From positions 372,001 through 436,000 of the forward strand of contig CAVWHY010000005.1 in the NCBI GenBank assembly GCA_963754955.1: a DNA stretch of 64,000 nt, written 5' to 3'. Made by a program: the position numbers and the translations under genes. This stretch comes from CAVQJU01 sp963754955. GTDB lineage: Bacteria > Acidobacteriota > Vicinamibacteria > Vicinamibacterales > CAVVIG01. Position 1 is the stretch's first letter. Every line of letters begins with the position of its first letter. The notes under the pieces are model-generated. The model had not been told where the DNA came from, ran no database searches, and saw nothing but the letters and a program-made list of their open reading frames with translations. Below are positions 17,419 to 27,068 of the stretch, in pieces.

Positions 17419-18411
17419 ATGCCCCGCAACGCTGAAGTGATCCGGCAATGGAGCATCCTTCGCGAGATCGAGCGCTCGCGCGGCGCGGGCGTGACGATCG
17501 ACGAGCTCGCCTCTCAGTGCGGGGTGACGACGCGGACGATCCGGCGCGACCTCCAGGCGCTCGAGGAAGCGGGCTTCCCCATCTACGACGACCGCACGCG
17601 CGACGACGGCCGGACGAGGTGGATCATCAACGGTCAGGCGTTCAAGGGGCTGTCGGCGGGCCTGACCCTGTCCGAGCTGTGCGCGCTGTATTTCAGCCGC
17701 TCGCTGGTCGAGTCGCTCTCGGGCACGCCATTCCGCGACGACGTGGACCGCGCCTTCGACAAGCTGACCGCGGCGCTGACGCCGCACATGCAGCGATTCC
17801 TCGACCAGCTGCCGCGCGTGCTCTCAGCCAAATCGCAGCCGCAGGCCATCGCCGACGGCTCGCTGCGAACGCGCATCGAGGCCCGCGCGCTCGAGGCGAC
17901 GCTCCATCAGCGCCAGGCCGAGATCACCTACTACTCGAAATCGAGCGATCGCACCAAGGTTTACGTCGTGCACCCGTACCGGCTCGCCTACGCGCAGGGC
18001 GCGCTGTACCTGCTCGCGTACGTACCTGAGTATGCGGAGGTGCGGACGTTCGCGGTTGATCGCATTTCGGAGCTCTCGCTCCGCGAGGAGACGTTCACGC
18101 CGATCGAGGACCTGCCCGACGAGGCCTTTCCGCACTCGCTCGGCGTACATTCCGGCCCGCCGGAACGCGTCGAGATCGAATTTCAGCCGGCGGCGGCAGA
18201 GTACGTGCGGACGCGCACGTGGCACGCGTCCCAGCAGCTGCGCGAGAGCGACAGTGGCGGCGTGGTCATGACACTCGACGTCTGCCTCGACCGCGCGCTG
18301 GAAAGCTGGATCCTGAGCTTCGGGCCCTTCGCGCGCGTCATCTCTCCGGAGCGGCTGATCCGCACGATCGCCGGTCAGTTCCAGGAAGCCCGCGCGCAGT
18401 ACGGCGAATGA
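17419..18411 (+). CDS. HTH and WYL-domain transcriptional regulator
   Basis: A 330-residue YafY/PafC-type regulator. The N-terminal helix-turn-helix reads SILREIERSRGAGVTIDELA and VTTRTIRRDLQALEEAGFP. The middle WYL domain has VYVVHPYRLAYAQGALYLLA, and the C-terminus (WCX) ends ARVISPERLIRTIAGQFQEA. Such proteins bind nucleic-acid or nucleotide ligands and often control DNA damage or defence genes; the target here is not known. The ATG at 17419 was chosen because the frame further upstream gives no family match. Confidence 0.87.
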   Translation: MPRNAEVIRQWSILREIERSRGAGVTIDELASQCGVTTRTIRRDLQALEEAGFPIYDDRTRDDGRTRWIINGQAFKGLSAGLTLSELCALYFSRSLVESLSGTPFRDDVDRAFDKLTAALTPHMQRFLDQLPRVLSAKSQPQAIADGSLRTRIEARALEATLHQRQAEITYYSKSSDRTKVYVVHPYRLAYAQGALYLLAYVPEYAEVRTFAVDRISELSLREETFTPIEDLPDEAFPHSLGVHSGPPERVEIEFQPAAAEYVRTRTWHASQQLRESDSGGVVMTLDVCLDRALESWILSFGPFARVISPERLIRTIAGQFQEARAQYGE

Positions 18412-18438
18412 CTCGACGGTCGACGGCCTGACTGCCGA

Positions 18439-18513
18439 CCCGCCTCCGCTCGCTCGCCCGTATCCGAGCGAGCTTCGGCGCGGCCTCGCCGGAGCGCTAC
18501 GCGCGAAGGCGGG
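18439..18513. terminator. long palindromic stem-loop between convergent genes
   Basis: The outer arms CCCGCCTCCG (18439-18448) and CGAAGGCGGG (18504-18513) pair with one mismatch. Inside, GCTCGCTCG (18448-18456) and CGAGCGAGC (18465-18473) form a perfect 9-bp stem with an 8-base loop. It lies between the WYL gene and the convergent gene at 18518. It could be a two-way terminator, but there is no T-run, so a REP-like role is equally possible. Confidence 0.45.
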
Positions 18514-18517
18514 CTGT

Positions 18518-19030
18518 TCACGGCGCCGTCGAGCCCGTGTCGTACGTCGCCTGCCAGCTGCCGTCCTTCTGCTTCTGCCACACGGTCAGATACTGTCCGT
18601 GTGTGACCTTGACGCTGCCGTTCGGGCCCGGCGTCCGGCGCTCCCACGTGCCGACCGTGTAGCCGACATCGCCGGCGACGAGCGATTCGGCCTTCGTCGG
18701 CGCCCACGAAAGCTTCGGACCGTCCGGCGAGAAGAACGGCACCCATGCCTTCCCCACCGCTTCACGCCCGCGGCTCGCGTTGAACGTCGCGTCTTCGGCG
18801 ACGAACGAAAGGAATCGGCTCATGTCGCGGTCCGCGACGGCTTTGTTGAAGTCGCGATCCGCCTTGAGCATCGCCGCCTCAGCTACCCGTTCGGGTGTTG
18901 CGCTTCGCGCGGTGGTCTGGGCCGTCGCGACGCGTGAACCGGGCGCGGCGAACACCATCACCACGAGCAGCGCGGTGCCGACGCCGCGGATCCAGTGGAC
19001 CTGTTGGACCGTGCGGACCTCGTGAGTCAT
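18518..19030 (-). CDS. secreted SnoaL/DUF4440-like protein
   Basis: About 170 residues. A signal peptide (GTALLVVMVFAAPGSRVATA) is followed by an NTF2-like domain: LKADRDFNKAVADRDMSRF, FVAEDATFNASRGREAVGKA, VGYTVGTWERRTPGPN and QYLTVWQKQKDGSWQATYD. This matches the DUF4440 branch, whose members mostly bind small ligands or are enzymes of unknown reaction. Its ATG is 19 bases from that of the divergent ABC exporter gene. Confidence 0.8.
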   Translation of the reverse strand: MTHEVRTVQQVHWIRGVGTALLVVMVFAAPGSRVATAQTTARSATPERVAEAAMLKADRDFNKAVADRDMSRFLSFVAEDATFNASRGREAVGKAWVPFFSPDGPKLSWAPTKAESLVAGDVGYTVGTWERRTPGPNGSVKVTHGQYLTVWQKQKDGSWQATYDTGSTAP

Positions 19031-19049
19031 TTCCACCTCGTTGTTAAGT

Positions 19050-20946
19050 ATGATCCCTTCGTGGCCCATCCTGAACGTCTTCCACGATCGACAATCGCTG
19101 CCCAGAGCCGCGACGACCCCGAAGAAAAAGCTGAGTCCCGACGCGTGGGAAGAAGCCCGCGCGCTGATCTGGAAACACCGCGTCCGCCTCGGTATCGGGC
19201 TCATGGTCATGGTCGTGAACCGCCTGGCCGGCCTCGTCATGCCCGCGACAACCAAGTACCTCATGGACGACGTCATCGGACAGGGACACTGGGACCTGCT
19301 GCCGAAGCTGGCCATGATCACGGCGGCCGCCACGATCGTCGACGCCGTGACATCGTTTGCCAACTCGCAGATCCTCGGCGTCGCCGCGCAGCGTGCGATC
19401 ACGGACATGCGCAAGGAAATCGAGGCGCACGTCATGCGCCTGCCCATCCGCTACTTCGATTCCACGAAGAGCGGCGTCCTGATCTCGCGCATCATGACGG
19501 ACGCTGAAGGCATCCGGAACCTCGTCGGCAGCGGCCTGGTGCAGCTGACCGGCTCGATCCTGACGGCGATGATGGCACTCGTCATCCTCGTGTACCTCAA
19601 CTGGCGCCTGACCGCCGTCACCATCGTCATCCTGACGACGTTCGGCGTGGGCATGGCGACCGCGTTCAAGCGGCTGCGTCCGCTTGTTCAGGGAACGCGG
19701 CCAGATCAACGCGGAAGTGACGGGACGCCTTGGCGAATCGCTCGGCGGCGTCCGCATCGTGAAGGCGTACACCGCCGAAAAGCGCGAGGAGCTCGTCTTC
19801 GCCAGGGGCGCGCATCGTCTCCTCCGAAACGTGGCGCAATCCCTCACCGGCGTGTCGGCGATCGGCGCGTTCTCCGGGCTGGTGATCGGCGCCATCGGCA
19901 TCGCGATGATGCTGGTCGGCGGCGCCGCCATCCGCGCCGGCACGATGACGATCGGCGACTTCGTCTGGTACCTGTCGATGATCGCCGTGATCACCATGCC
20001 GGTGATTCAGCTGGCGAACATCGGCACGCAGATGACGGAAGCGTTCGCCGGCCTCGATCGCATCCGCGAAATCCGCAAGATGGCGACCGAGGACGAGGAA
20101 GACGCCCATCGGCGGCCCATGCCGGACGTTCGCGGCGAAGTCGAATTCGACGATGTGACGTTCGAATACAACCCGGGCGTGCCGGTCCTGAAGCACGTCT
20201 CGTTCCGCGCGCCGGCCGGATCGACGACGGCCCTGGTGGGGTCGAGCGGATCGGGCAAGAGCACGCTCATCAGCCTGGTCATGGCGTTCAACCGGCCGTT
20301 ATCGGGGAAGCTGCTGGTCGATGGCGGCGACCTCGGCGACATCAAACTGCGCGACTATCGCGCGCACCTCGGCGTCGTGCTGCAGGACAACTTCCTGTTC
20401 GACGGCACGGTCGGCGAGAACATCGCGTACGCCCGTCCACACGCGTCGCGCGAGGAGATCAAGGCCGTCAGCCGCATTGCCCACTGCGACGAGTTCGTCG
20501 AAGCCTTCGAGAAGAGCTACGACACCATCGTCGGCGAACGCGGCGTGCGGCTGTCGGGCGGACAGCGCCAGCGGGTGGCGATCGCGCGGGCGATCCTCGC
20601 CGACCCGAAAATCCTCATCCTGGACGAAGCGACGTCGAGCCTCGACAGCGAGAGCGAAGCGCTGATCCAGGACGGCCTGAAGGCGCTGCGACGCGGACGC
20701 ACGACGTTCGTCATCGCGCATCGCCTGTCGACGATCCAGAGCGCGGATCAGATCCTCGTGCTCGAAGCCGGGGAGATCGTCGAGCGGGGGACGCACGACC
20801 AGCTGATCGCCAAGGGCGGGCGCTACCGGCAGCTGTACGACAAGCAGTACAAGTTCGAACGCGACCGGTTCATCAACCCCGGCGAGGATTTCACGCCGGA
20901 GCCCGCCGCCGTCAGCGGTCCGGCGCGCACGAGCACCGCGCTCTAG
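19050..20946 (+). CDS. ABC exporter, fused permease and ATPase (one frameshift)
   Basis: A half-size exporter of the MsbA/lipid and drug exporter type, about 630 residues. The first part has five or six membrane helices (IGLMVMVVNRLAGLVMPATT and ILTAMMALVILVYLNWRLTA). A frame change near 19700 joins it to GQINAEVTGRLGESLGGVRI and the ATPase with Walker A VGSSGSGKST, signature RLSGGQRQRVAIAR, Walker B ILILDEATSSLD and switch histidine FVIAHRLST. It probably works as a homodimer in the inner membrane; the substrate is not evident. Confidence 0.87.
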
Positions 20947-20993
20947 GGGCCGGCGCGTCGGGCGACCCACGCGGACGGCGAGAACACGCGGAC

Positions 20994-22380
20994 ATGGCGC
21001 GGAAAACGATTCTCTCAGTCGCCCTGCTGCTTCTGCTGTCGATCGGCCGCGACCGCGCGGTCGCCGACACTGCGCCCGCCGTGGCTCGAGGCGTATCGCG
21101 CGCCGGCTGACCGGCTCATCGGCGAGGCCACGAACGATGCGTTCGCCTGGCGCCGGCTCGCCACGCTGACCGACACGATTGGCCATCGCCTCAGCGGCTC
21201 CCCGCAACTCGACCAGGCCATCCAATGGGCCCTCGCCGAGATGAAACGCGACGGCCTCGAAAACGTCCACGCCGAGAAGGTCATGGTGCCGAAGTGGGTC
21301 CGCGGCAAGCGAGAGCGCGGACATCGTCCAGCCGTCCCGGCTCCCGCTGACGATGCTCGGCCTCGGCGGCAGCGTGGCCACGCCTCCAGAAGGCGTTGAA
21401 GCACCGCTGCTCGTCGTGCGTTCGTACGAGGAACTCGAGTCACACGCCGCCAAAGCGCGCGGCCGCATCGTGCTGTTCAACGTGCCGTTTACGAACTACG
21501 GCGAAACGTCGCGGTACCGGTGGAACGGCGCGTCGCGAGCGGCCCGCCATGGCGCGGTGGCCATGCTGATCCGGTCAGTGGGTCCGAACGGCCTGCGGCT
21601 CCCCCACACAGGCGCGCTGACGTACGCCGCCGACGCGCCGCGGATACCGGCGGCCGCCATCACCACCGAGGACGCCGACCGGCTGCAACGCATGGCCGAC
21701 CGCGGCGATCGCATCGTCATCCGGCTCAGGATGGAGGCGCACCTGGAGCCCGACGTCGAGTCGGCGAACGTCGTCGGCGAGATTCGCGGACGCGAGAGGC
21801 CCGACGAAATCGTCGTCGTCAGCGGCCACCTCGATTCGTGGGACGTCGGCGCCGGGCGCGACCGACGATGGCGGCGGCTGCGTGGTGTCGTGGGAAGCGC
21901 TGCGCATCATGAAGAAGCTCAACCTGAGGCCGCGCCGTACCGTCCGCGTCGTGCTGTGGACCAACGAGGAGAACGGCGGGCCGCGGCGGCGTCGCCTATC
22001 GCGATCAGCATCGGGCCGAACTCGCCCGGCACGTGCTGATGATGGAGTCGGACAACGGCGTCTTCCGCCCGCTCGGGTTCGGCTTCGCCGGCAGCGACAC
22101 GGCACGCCAGACGATTACGGCGATCGCGACGCTGCTGTCCGGCCTTGGGGCATCCGACATCGTCGCCGGCGGCGACGGCGCCGACATCGCCCCAAGCACC
22201 CGCGCCGGCCGCATCCCCGGCCTGTCGCTCGAAGTCGACGCGTCGCAGTATTTCCTGATTCACCACACGCAAGCCGACACGGTGGACAAGATCGATCCGG
22301 TCGACATGGCGAAGTGTGCGGCGGCCGTCACCGTGATGGCGTACGTCGTCGCGGACTTGCCGTTCAGGCTGGGGGAATGA
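20994..22380 (+). CDS. M28 family carboxypeptidase Q-like peptidase (several frameshifts)
   Basis: A signal peptide (ILSVALLLLLSIG) leads into APADRLIGEATNDAFAWRRL. The protein continues through at least four frames: a PA domain (EAPLLVVRSYEELESHAAKA, GTTT-like stretch GALTYAADAPRIPAAAITTE), then the zinc site VVVSGHLDSWDVGAG followed by ATDDGGGCVVSWEALRIMKK, the catalytic VVLWTNEENGG, and the end LVEVDASQYF-like stretch SLEVDASQYFLIHHTQADTV. Breaks fall near 21085, 21305, 21860 and 21980. The full length of about 462 residues is that of secreted carboxypeptidase Q. The last 17 bases overlap the gene on the other strand. Confidence 0.82.
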
Positions 22381-22807
22381 CTCGGGGCTCGTGGCTCGTG
22401 ACTCGGGGCTCGGGACTCGGTGGCTCGGTGATCATCGGGGCGGTCTGGCCTCCAATGAGCGCCGCAGCCCGTTCAGCAACTGACCGGTCCGCGCCGACTG
22501 ACACGACCACATGTTCAGTTCCGACCGACGACATGTACTTCAACCGAATGGCAATCTCGAGACACGTCTCCACTTCCGCATGTGAACCGAGCGCGATGCT
22601 CACGTGGTTGAGAAACGCGCCCGTTGTGCGGCGACAGGCGCCCTCAGCGATATTCGACGGGACCGAAATCGTCGCTCGCCGAGTCTGCGCGGTTAAGCCA
22701 AAGAGCTCGTCTCGTGGAAACGTGCGGGTCACTGCGTAGACCACCTCCACGAGATCCATTCCAGCCTGCCAGACTTCCAGCTCCCGATAGGTCTTCACGA
22801 CAGCCAT
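22364..22807 (-). CDS. four-helix-bundle (S23/Avd-like) protein
   Basis: Start ATG at 22807. The family core is complete: YRELEVWQAGMDLVEVVYAV, FPRDELFGLTAQTRRATISV, PSNIAEGACRRTTGAFLNHV and SIALGSHAEVETCLEIAIRL. After about residue 95 the frame looks wrong; a shifted frame reads QLLNGLRRSLEARPPR and stops at 22432, exactly where a heptad array begins. In the current frame translation runs on into the array (SHEPRVIPPA) to 22364. Family members include proteins encoded in 23S rRNA intervening sequences and the Avd helpers of diversity-generating retroelements; function in other settings is unknown. A close paralogue is at 62651, and both are bracketed by inverted heptad arrays. Confidence 0.8.
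   Translation of the reverse strand: MAVVKTYRELEVWQAGMDLVEVVYAVTRTFPRDELFGLTAQTRRATISVPSNIAEGACRRTTGAFLNHVSIALGSHAEVETCLEIAIRLKYMSSVGTEHVVVSVGADRSVAERAAALIGGQTAPMITEPPSPEPRVTSHEPRVIPPA
22379..22430. repeat. heptad array, left of the 22.4 kb four-helix gene
   Basis: Six exact 7-bp units from 22379 to 22420: GACTCGG GGCTCGT GGCTCGT GACTCGG GGCTCGG GACTCGG, then a degenerate unit. It begins at the stop codon of the M28 peptidase gene and ends at the probable original stop of the four-helix gene. Confidence 0.85.
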
Positions 22808-22935
22808 ATCTGAAGTCGTTGCACATCGCAGACCGCTCACGATCGCTGGCCGGTCGGTCTCTCTCGTGCTCGCGCTGCCGGATGTACCACAACCCTGAGG
22901 CGACGTCGTTGCAATTTCAGCAACGTCGCAACCCC

Positions 22936-22990
22936 AGCCACGAGCCACGAGCCACGAGCCGGCCGAGCCGCGCCACAGCCCCGAGCCACG
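22936..22990. repeat. heptad array, right of the 22.4 kb four-helix gene
   Basis: Three exact AGCCACG units (22936-22956), then degenerate units, then AGCCACG again (22984-22990). The unit is the reverse complement of the CTCGTGG type of the left array, so the two arrays are inverted around the gene. Between the array and the gene is a leader of about 125 bases with an imperfect hairpin (GCGACGTCGTTGC and GCAACGTCGC). Confidence 0.8.
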
Positions 22991-22991
22991 G

Positions 22992-22997
22992 TATACT
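22992..22997 (+). promoter_or_regulatory. candidate -10 box of the thioredoxin-fold gene
   Basis: TATACT five bases before the ATG at 23003 and directly after a heptad unit, so the array ends exactly at the promoter. The -35 region would be made of array sequence. Confidence 0.45.
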
Positions 22998-23002
22998 GCC
23001 CC

Positions 23003-24047
23003 ATGCTCATGGCGAAGCGCCTGTTCCTTGCCGTCCCCCTGTTCCTGGTCGCCTGTTCGAGTTCCGCGCAGCAGGCGACGCGCGCGCAGACGGGCACCGA
23101 CGTCGTGGCCACGGTCGGCGCGACGTCGATCACGCTGAGCGAAGTGGACGACAAGGCCATGCAGCAGCCGGCCGGGAACTTCGGCAACCTGAAGCTGTCG
23201 CTTGGCGGTGTACGAGGCGCGCCGCGCGGCCATCGACGAGATCGTCGGCGAGAAGCTGATGGCGCAGGAATCGAAGACTCGCGGTGTCACGACGGCGGCG
23301 CTGATGGACCAGGAAATCGGGTCGAAGATCGCCGCCGTCACCGATGCCGACGTCCTCGCGTGGTACAGCGCCAACCCGTCGCGCGTGCAGGGCGCGCCGA
23401 TCGATCAGGTCCGCGCGCCGATCAAGTCGCTGCTCACGCAGGAGCGGACGGCAACGGTGTATCAGGCCTACGTCGATCAGCTGAAGACGAAGACGCCGGT
23501 GCGCGTCACGCTCGATCCACCGCGCGAGAAAGTGTCGGTGGCGGGCAGCGCCTCGAAGGGACCGGCTGCGGCGCCGATCGAGCTCATCGAGTTCTCGGAT
23601 TTCCAGTGCCCGTACTGCCTGCGGGCGTACCCGACCATCAACCAGGTGCTGAGCACGTACGGCGACAAGATCAGGTTCGTCTACCGGCACTACCCGCTGC
23701 CGAGCCATCCGAACGCGCGGCCGGCCGCCGAGGCGTCGCAGTGCGCCGCCGAGCAGGACCAGTTCTGGCAGTACTACGAGAAGCTGTTCGCGGACCAGAC
23801 CCGCTTGTCAGACGAGGGCCTGAGGCAGTCGGCCGCGGCGCTGGGGATGGACATGACGCGCTTCAACGCGTGCGTCGACACGCACAAGTACAAGGACCGC
23901 GTGGAAACGGACATCCGCGACGGCAACGACGCCGGCGTCTCCGGCACGCCCGCGTTCTTCATCAACGGCCGCATGCTGACCGGCGCGCAGCCGTTCGACG
24001 CGTTCAAGCGCATCATCGACGAAGAGCTGGAATTGAAAAAGAAGTAG
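23003..24047 (+). CDS. DsbA-like thioredoxin-fold lipoprotein (one frameshift)
   Basis: The N-terminus LFLAVPLFLVACSSSAQQ is a lipoprotein signal with the lipobox at VAC. A short SurA-like helical segment follows (ATVGATSITLSEVDDKA), then after a frame change near 23207 EIVGEKLMAQESKTRG. The C-terminal DsbA domain has IEFSDFQCPYCLRAYPTINQ (CPYC active site), FVYRHYPLPSHPNARPAAEA and the cis-proline loop AGVSGTPAFFINGRML. The total is about 347 residues. It is probably an envelope disulfide oxidoreductase or isomerase. Its TAG stop is the GTAG of a REP hairpin. Confidence 0.85.
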
Positions 24048-24096
24048 CGTCCGGCTTCAGCCGGACGTCGGACGTCCGCCTGAAGGCGGACGCTAC
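24044..24096. repeat. REP element pair (BIME-like)
   Basis: GTAG, then a perfect 8-bp hairpin CGTCCGGC-TTCA-GCCGGACG, a short spacer, a second hairpin CGTCCGCC-TGAA-GGCGGACG, and CTAC. The two hairpins are in opposite orientation, so the whole unit is symmetric. The first GTAG contains the stop codon of the preceding gene. Confidence 0.85.
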
Positions 24097-24117
24097 GGGC
24101 GAAGGATCGCAGGCCGG

Positions 24118-24984
24118 TTACCGCAGGAACCGCAGGCCGGTCACAATCGACGCCACGATCGCGAGCGCGCTCGCGACGAGGCAGCCCAGCGCGATGATCA
24201 TGTGGTCGCCTCGCTCGCGCGTCATCGGGCCGAAGGCAGTCGCCGTCAGATACCCGCCGACGAATCCGCCGATGTGCGCGTAGTTGTCGATGCCCGAGGC
24301 CGCCCATGCAGGACGCCGAACACCGCGGCCTGGAGCATGATCGACAGCGCCATCTGTTTGACCGCGCTGCTGGTCGTCCGGCCGTAGTGATAGAGCGCGC
24401 CGATCAGGCCGAACACCGGCGCCGACGCGCCCACGGTGAAGTCCGCCGCCGGCGAGGAACGGCAGCGCTCGGAAAATAGGCGCCGGCAACCGAGCTCAGC
24501 GCGAAGCCGGCGACGCCGCCGGCCGTGTAGATGATCACCGTGCGCGCCGGTCCGAAGAACTCCGTGATCGACGGACCCATCTGCCAGACCCAGTACATGT
24601 TCATCACGACGTGCAGCAGGCCGCCGTGCAGCCAGCCGGCGCTCAGCACGGTCCACCAGCGCCCGGCCCCGAAGACGGGGATGGCGCCGCTCGCGCCGAA
24701 CACGAACAGCATCTGCGTGCTCGGCGACAGCGCCGACAGGATGCTGCCGCCCCTGCCGGCCAGCCGCCGCCGGACATCAGCAGCGTCACGAGCCACAGCG
24801 TGACGCAGGCGCCCACGACGAGCTGCACGAACCCGAAGTTCAGGCTGAACTGCCGGAGCGCCGGCCCGAACCCGAACAGCCCCGGATTCGCGCGGCCGCA
24901 CATGTAGCACTTGTCGTCGCGAACGCCGACGAGCGACCCGCACGACGGGCACACGACCGAACCGGACGTTCGCCGATTGAGCAT
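24118..24984 (-). CDS. rhomboid family serine protease (several frameshifts)
   Basis: The N-terminus has a small zinc-ribbon-like pair of CxxC motifs (VCPSCGSLVGVRDDKCYMCG), then membrane helices. The rhomboid core is found across three frames: RWWTVLSAGWLHGGLLHVVM, NMYWVWQMGPSITEFFGP, the serine loop FTVGASAPVFGLIGALY, and DNYAHIGGFVGGYL with the catalytic histidine. The serine motif is GASA rather than the usual GASG. Frame changes fall near 24765, 24465 and 24300. The complete protein is about 285 residues in the inner membrane. The ATG abuts a heptad array, which replaces any normal upstream region. Confidence 0.8.
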
Positions 24985-25056
24985 CCCCAGCCCCTAGCCC
25001 CCAGCCCCTAATCCCAACCTCTAACCTCTAACCTCTAGACCTCTAGACCTCTGACG
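24985..25056. repeat. heptad array filling the typA-rhomboid gap
   Basis: Units CCCCAGC CCCTAGC CCCCAGC CCCTAAT (24985-25012), then repeated CTCTAAC and CTCTAGA units to about 25050. The array begins directly at the rhomboid ATG and ends at the typA stop, so it makes up the whole intergenic space. The later units are the same heptad (TAACCTC, permuted) as the array at 63058. Confidence 0.85.
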
Positions 25057-25057
25057 T

Positions 25058-26885
25058 CTATTCTTTCGCAGCCTTCGGCCGCATGTTCGACGCGAGGATG
25101 CGCTTCCTCAGCCGGATGCTCGACGGCGTCACCTCGACGAGCTCATCGTCGTTGATGAACTCGATCGCCTGCTCGAGGCCGAGCTTGCGCGGCGGGATCA
25201 GGCGAATCGCCTCGTCGGCGCTCGACGCGCGCATGTTGGTCTGCTTCTTCTCTTTGGTGACGTTGACGTCCATGTCGCTCGGCCGTGAGTTCTCGCCGAT
25301 GACCATGCCTTCGTAGACCTGGGTGGCCGGGTCGATGAAGATCTCGCCGCGCTCCTGCAGGTTGAAGATCGCGTAGGACGTCGCCACGCCCGTGCGATCG
25401 GCCACCAGCGCGCCGTTCGCCCGCGCCGGAATCGCGCCATGCCAGGGCTCCCAGCTCGAAAAGATGTGGTTCATGATGCCGGTGCCCTTCGTGTCGGTCA
25501 TGAACTGCGACCGGAACCCGATGAGCCCGCGCGCCGGAATCCGGAACTCGAGCCGCACGCGGCCGCTGCCGTTGTTGACCATCTTCGTCATCACGCCCTT
25601 GCGCTCGCCGACCTGCGCGATGACGATGCCCTGATGATCCTCCGGCACGTCGATCACGAGCTCTTCGACCGGCTCGACGACGACGCCCTTCAGCTCTTTC
25701 GTGACGATGTCCGGCCGTGAGACCTGCAGCTCGAAGCCTTCGCGCCGCATCATCTCGATGAGAATCGACAGCTGCAGCTCGCCGCGGCCGACCACTTTCA
25801 TCTGCTCGGGCGTGTCGGTCGGCTCGACGCGGATCGACACGTTGCCGAGCAGCTCCCGGTCCAGCCGATCCTTCAGCTGACGCGACGTGACGTACTGACC
25901 GTCCCTGCCGGCCATCGGCGACGTGTTGACGCCGAAAATCATCGACACCGTCGGCTCGTCGATCGCGATCGGCGGAATCGCGATCTGGTGCTCCATGTCC
26001 GTGATCGTCTCGCCGATCGTGATGTCCTCGATGCCGGCCAGGCACACGATGTCGCCCGCCGCCGCCTCCTGGATATCGATCCGCTTCAACCCGTCGAAGG
26101 CGTACAGCTTCGTGACCTTCGTGTGCTGGACGGCCGTGTCGAGCTTCACGACGGCCACCGGATCGCCGATCTTCACGCGGCCGTTGAAAATGCGGCCGAT
26201 GGCGATGCGGCCCAGGTAGTCGCTCGAATCGAGGTTCGCGACGAGCAGCTGCAGCGGCGCGTCGGGGTTGCCGCGCGGCGGCGGCACGTGCTTGACGACG
26301 GCGTCGAACAGCGGGCGCAGATCCTCCGCCGGTCCGTCGGGCGAAGTCGACGCCGTGCCCGTCCGCGCGTTCGTGTAGAGCACCGGGAAGTCGAGCTGCT
26401 CTTCGGTCGGCGTCGAGATCGATGAACAGGTCGTAGATTTCGTTCAGCACCTCGGCAGCGCGGGCGTCGGGCCGGTCGATCTTGTTCATGACGACGATCG
26501 GCGTCAGCCGCCGTTCGAGGGCCTTGCGCAGGACGAAGCGCGTCTGCGGCAGCGGGCCTTCCGAGGCGTCCACCAGCAGCATCACGCCGTCCACCATCGA
26601 CAGCGTGCGCTCCACTTCCCCGCCGAAATCGGCGTGGCCCGGCGTGTCGACGATGTTGATCAGGATGTCCTGGTAGTGGACGGCCGTGTTCTTCGCGAGA
26701 ATCGTGATACCGCGCTCGCGCTCGAGCTCGTTGCTGTCCATGGCCCGCTCGGCCACGCGCTCGTTGGCCCTGAACGTGCCGCTCTGATGCAGCAGCGCGT
26801 CGACGAGCGTGGTCTTGCCGTGATCGACGTGGGCGATGATGGCGACGTTACGACGTGATGGATTGGCTACTTCCGACGGAGGCAT
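25058..26885 (-). CDS. typA: translational GTPase TypA/BipA (one frameshift)
   Basis: The GTPase domain has IAHVDHGKTTLVDALLHQSG, VDTPGHADFGGEVERTLSMV and VVMNKIDRPDAR. After a frame change near 26415 the frame continues through the beta-barrel and EF-G-like domains (GRGELQLSILIEMMRREGFE, VNNGSGRVRLEFRIPARGLI, GFRSQFMTDTKGTGIMNHIF) to the TypA-specific C-terminus ending LRKRILASNMRPKAAKE. The length of about 608 residues is normal. TypA binds the 70S ribosome and helps large-subunit assembly, mostly under cold or stress. Confidence 0.92.
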
Positions 26886-26948
26886 CTTCCCAGTGTATCA
26901 GTCTTGGGCCCATTCGGTGCTGTCGGCGTGACTCCCAACGTCCTTCCA

Positions 26949-26985
26949 TCACGAAGACACGAAGGCCACAAAGGAAACGAAGCCT
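26949..26985 (+). repeat. short CACGAAGG/CACAAAGG array
   Basis: CACGAAGA, CACGAAGGC, CACAAAGGA and AACGAAGCC follow each other. The unit resembles the arms of the inverted elements at 4919 and 44398. It lies in the 183-base gap between typA and the downstream-facing permease gene; nothing else is visible there. Confidence 0.5.
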
Positions 26986-27068
26986 CCAATGACTCGTCGA
27001 TCCTGAGACGTGCAGCAGCTGTTGTTGGCGGGCTCCGATCGAAACGAAGCGCCGAACCGGGTTGGGTC

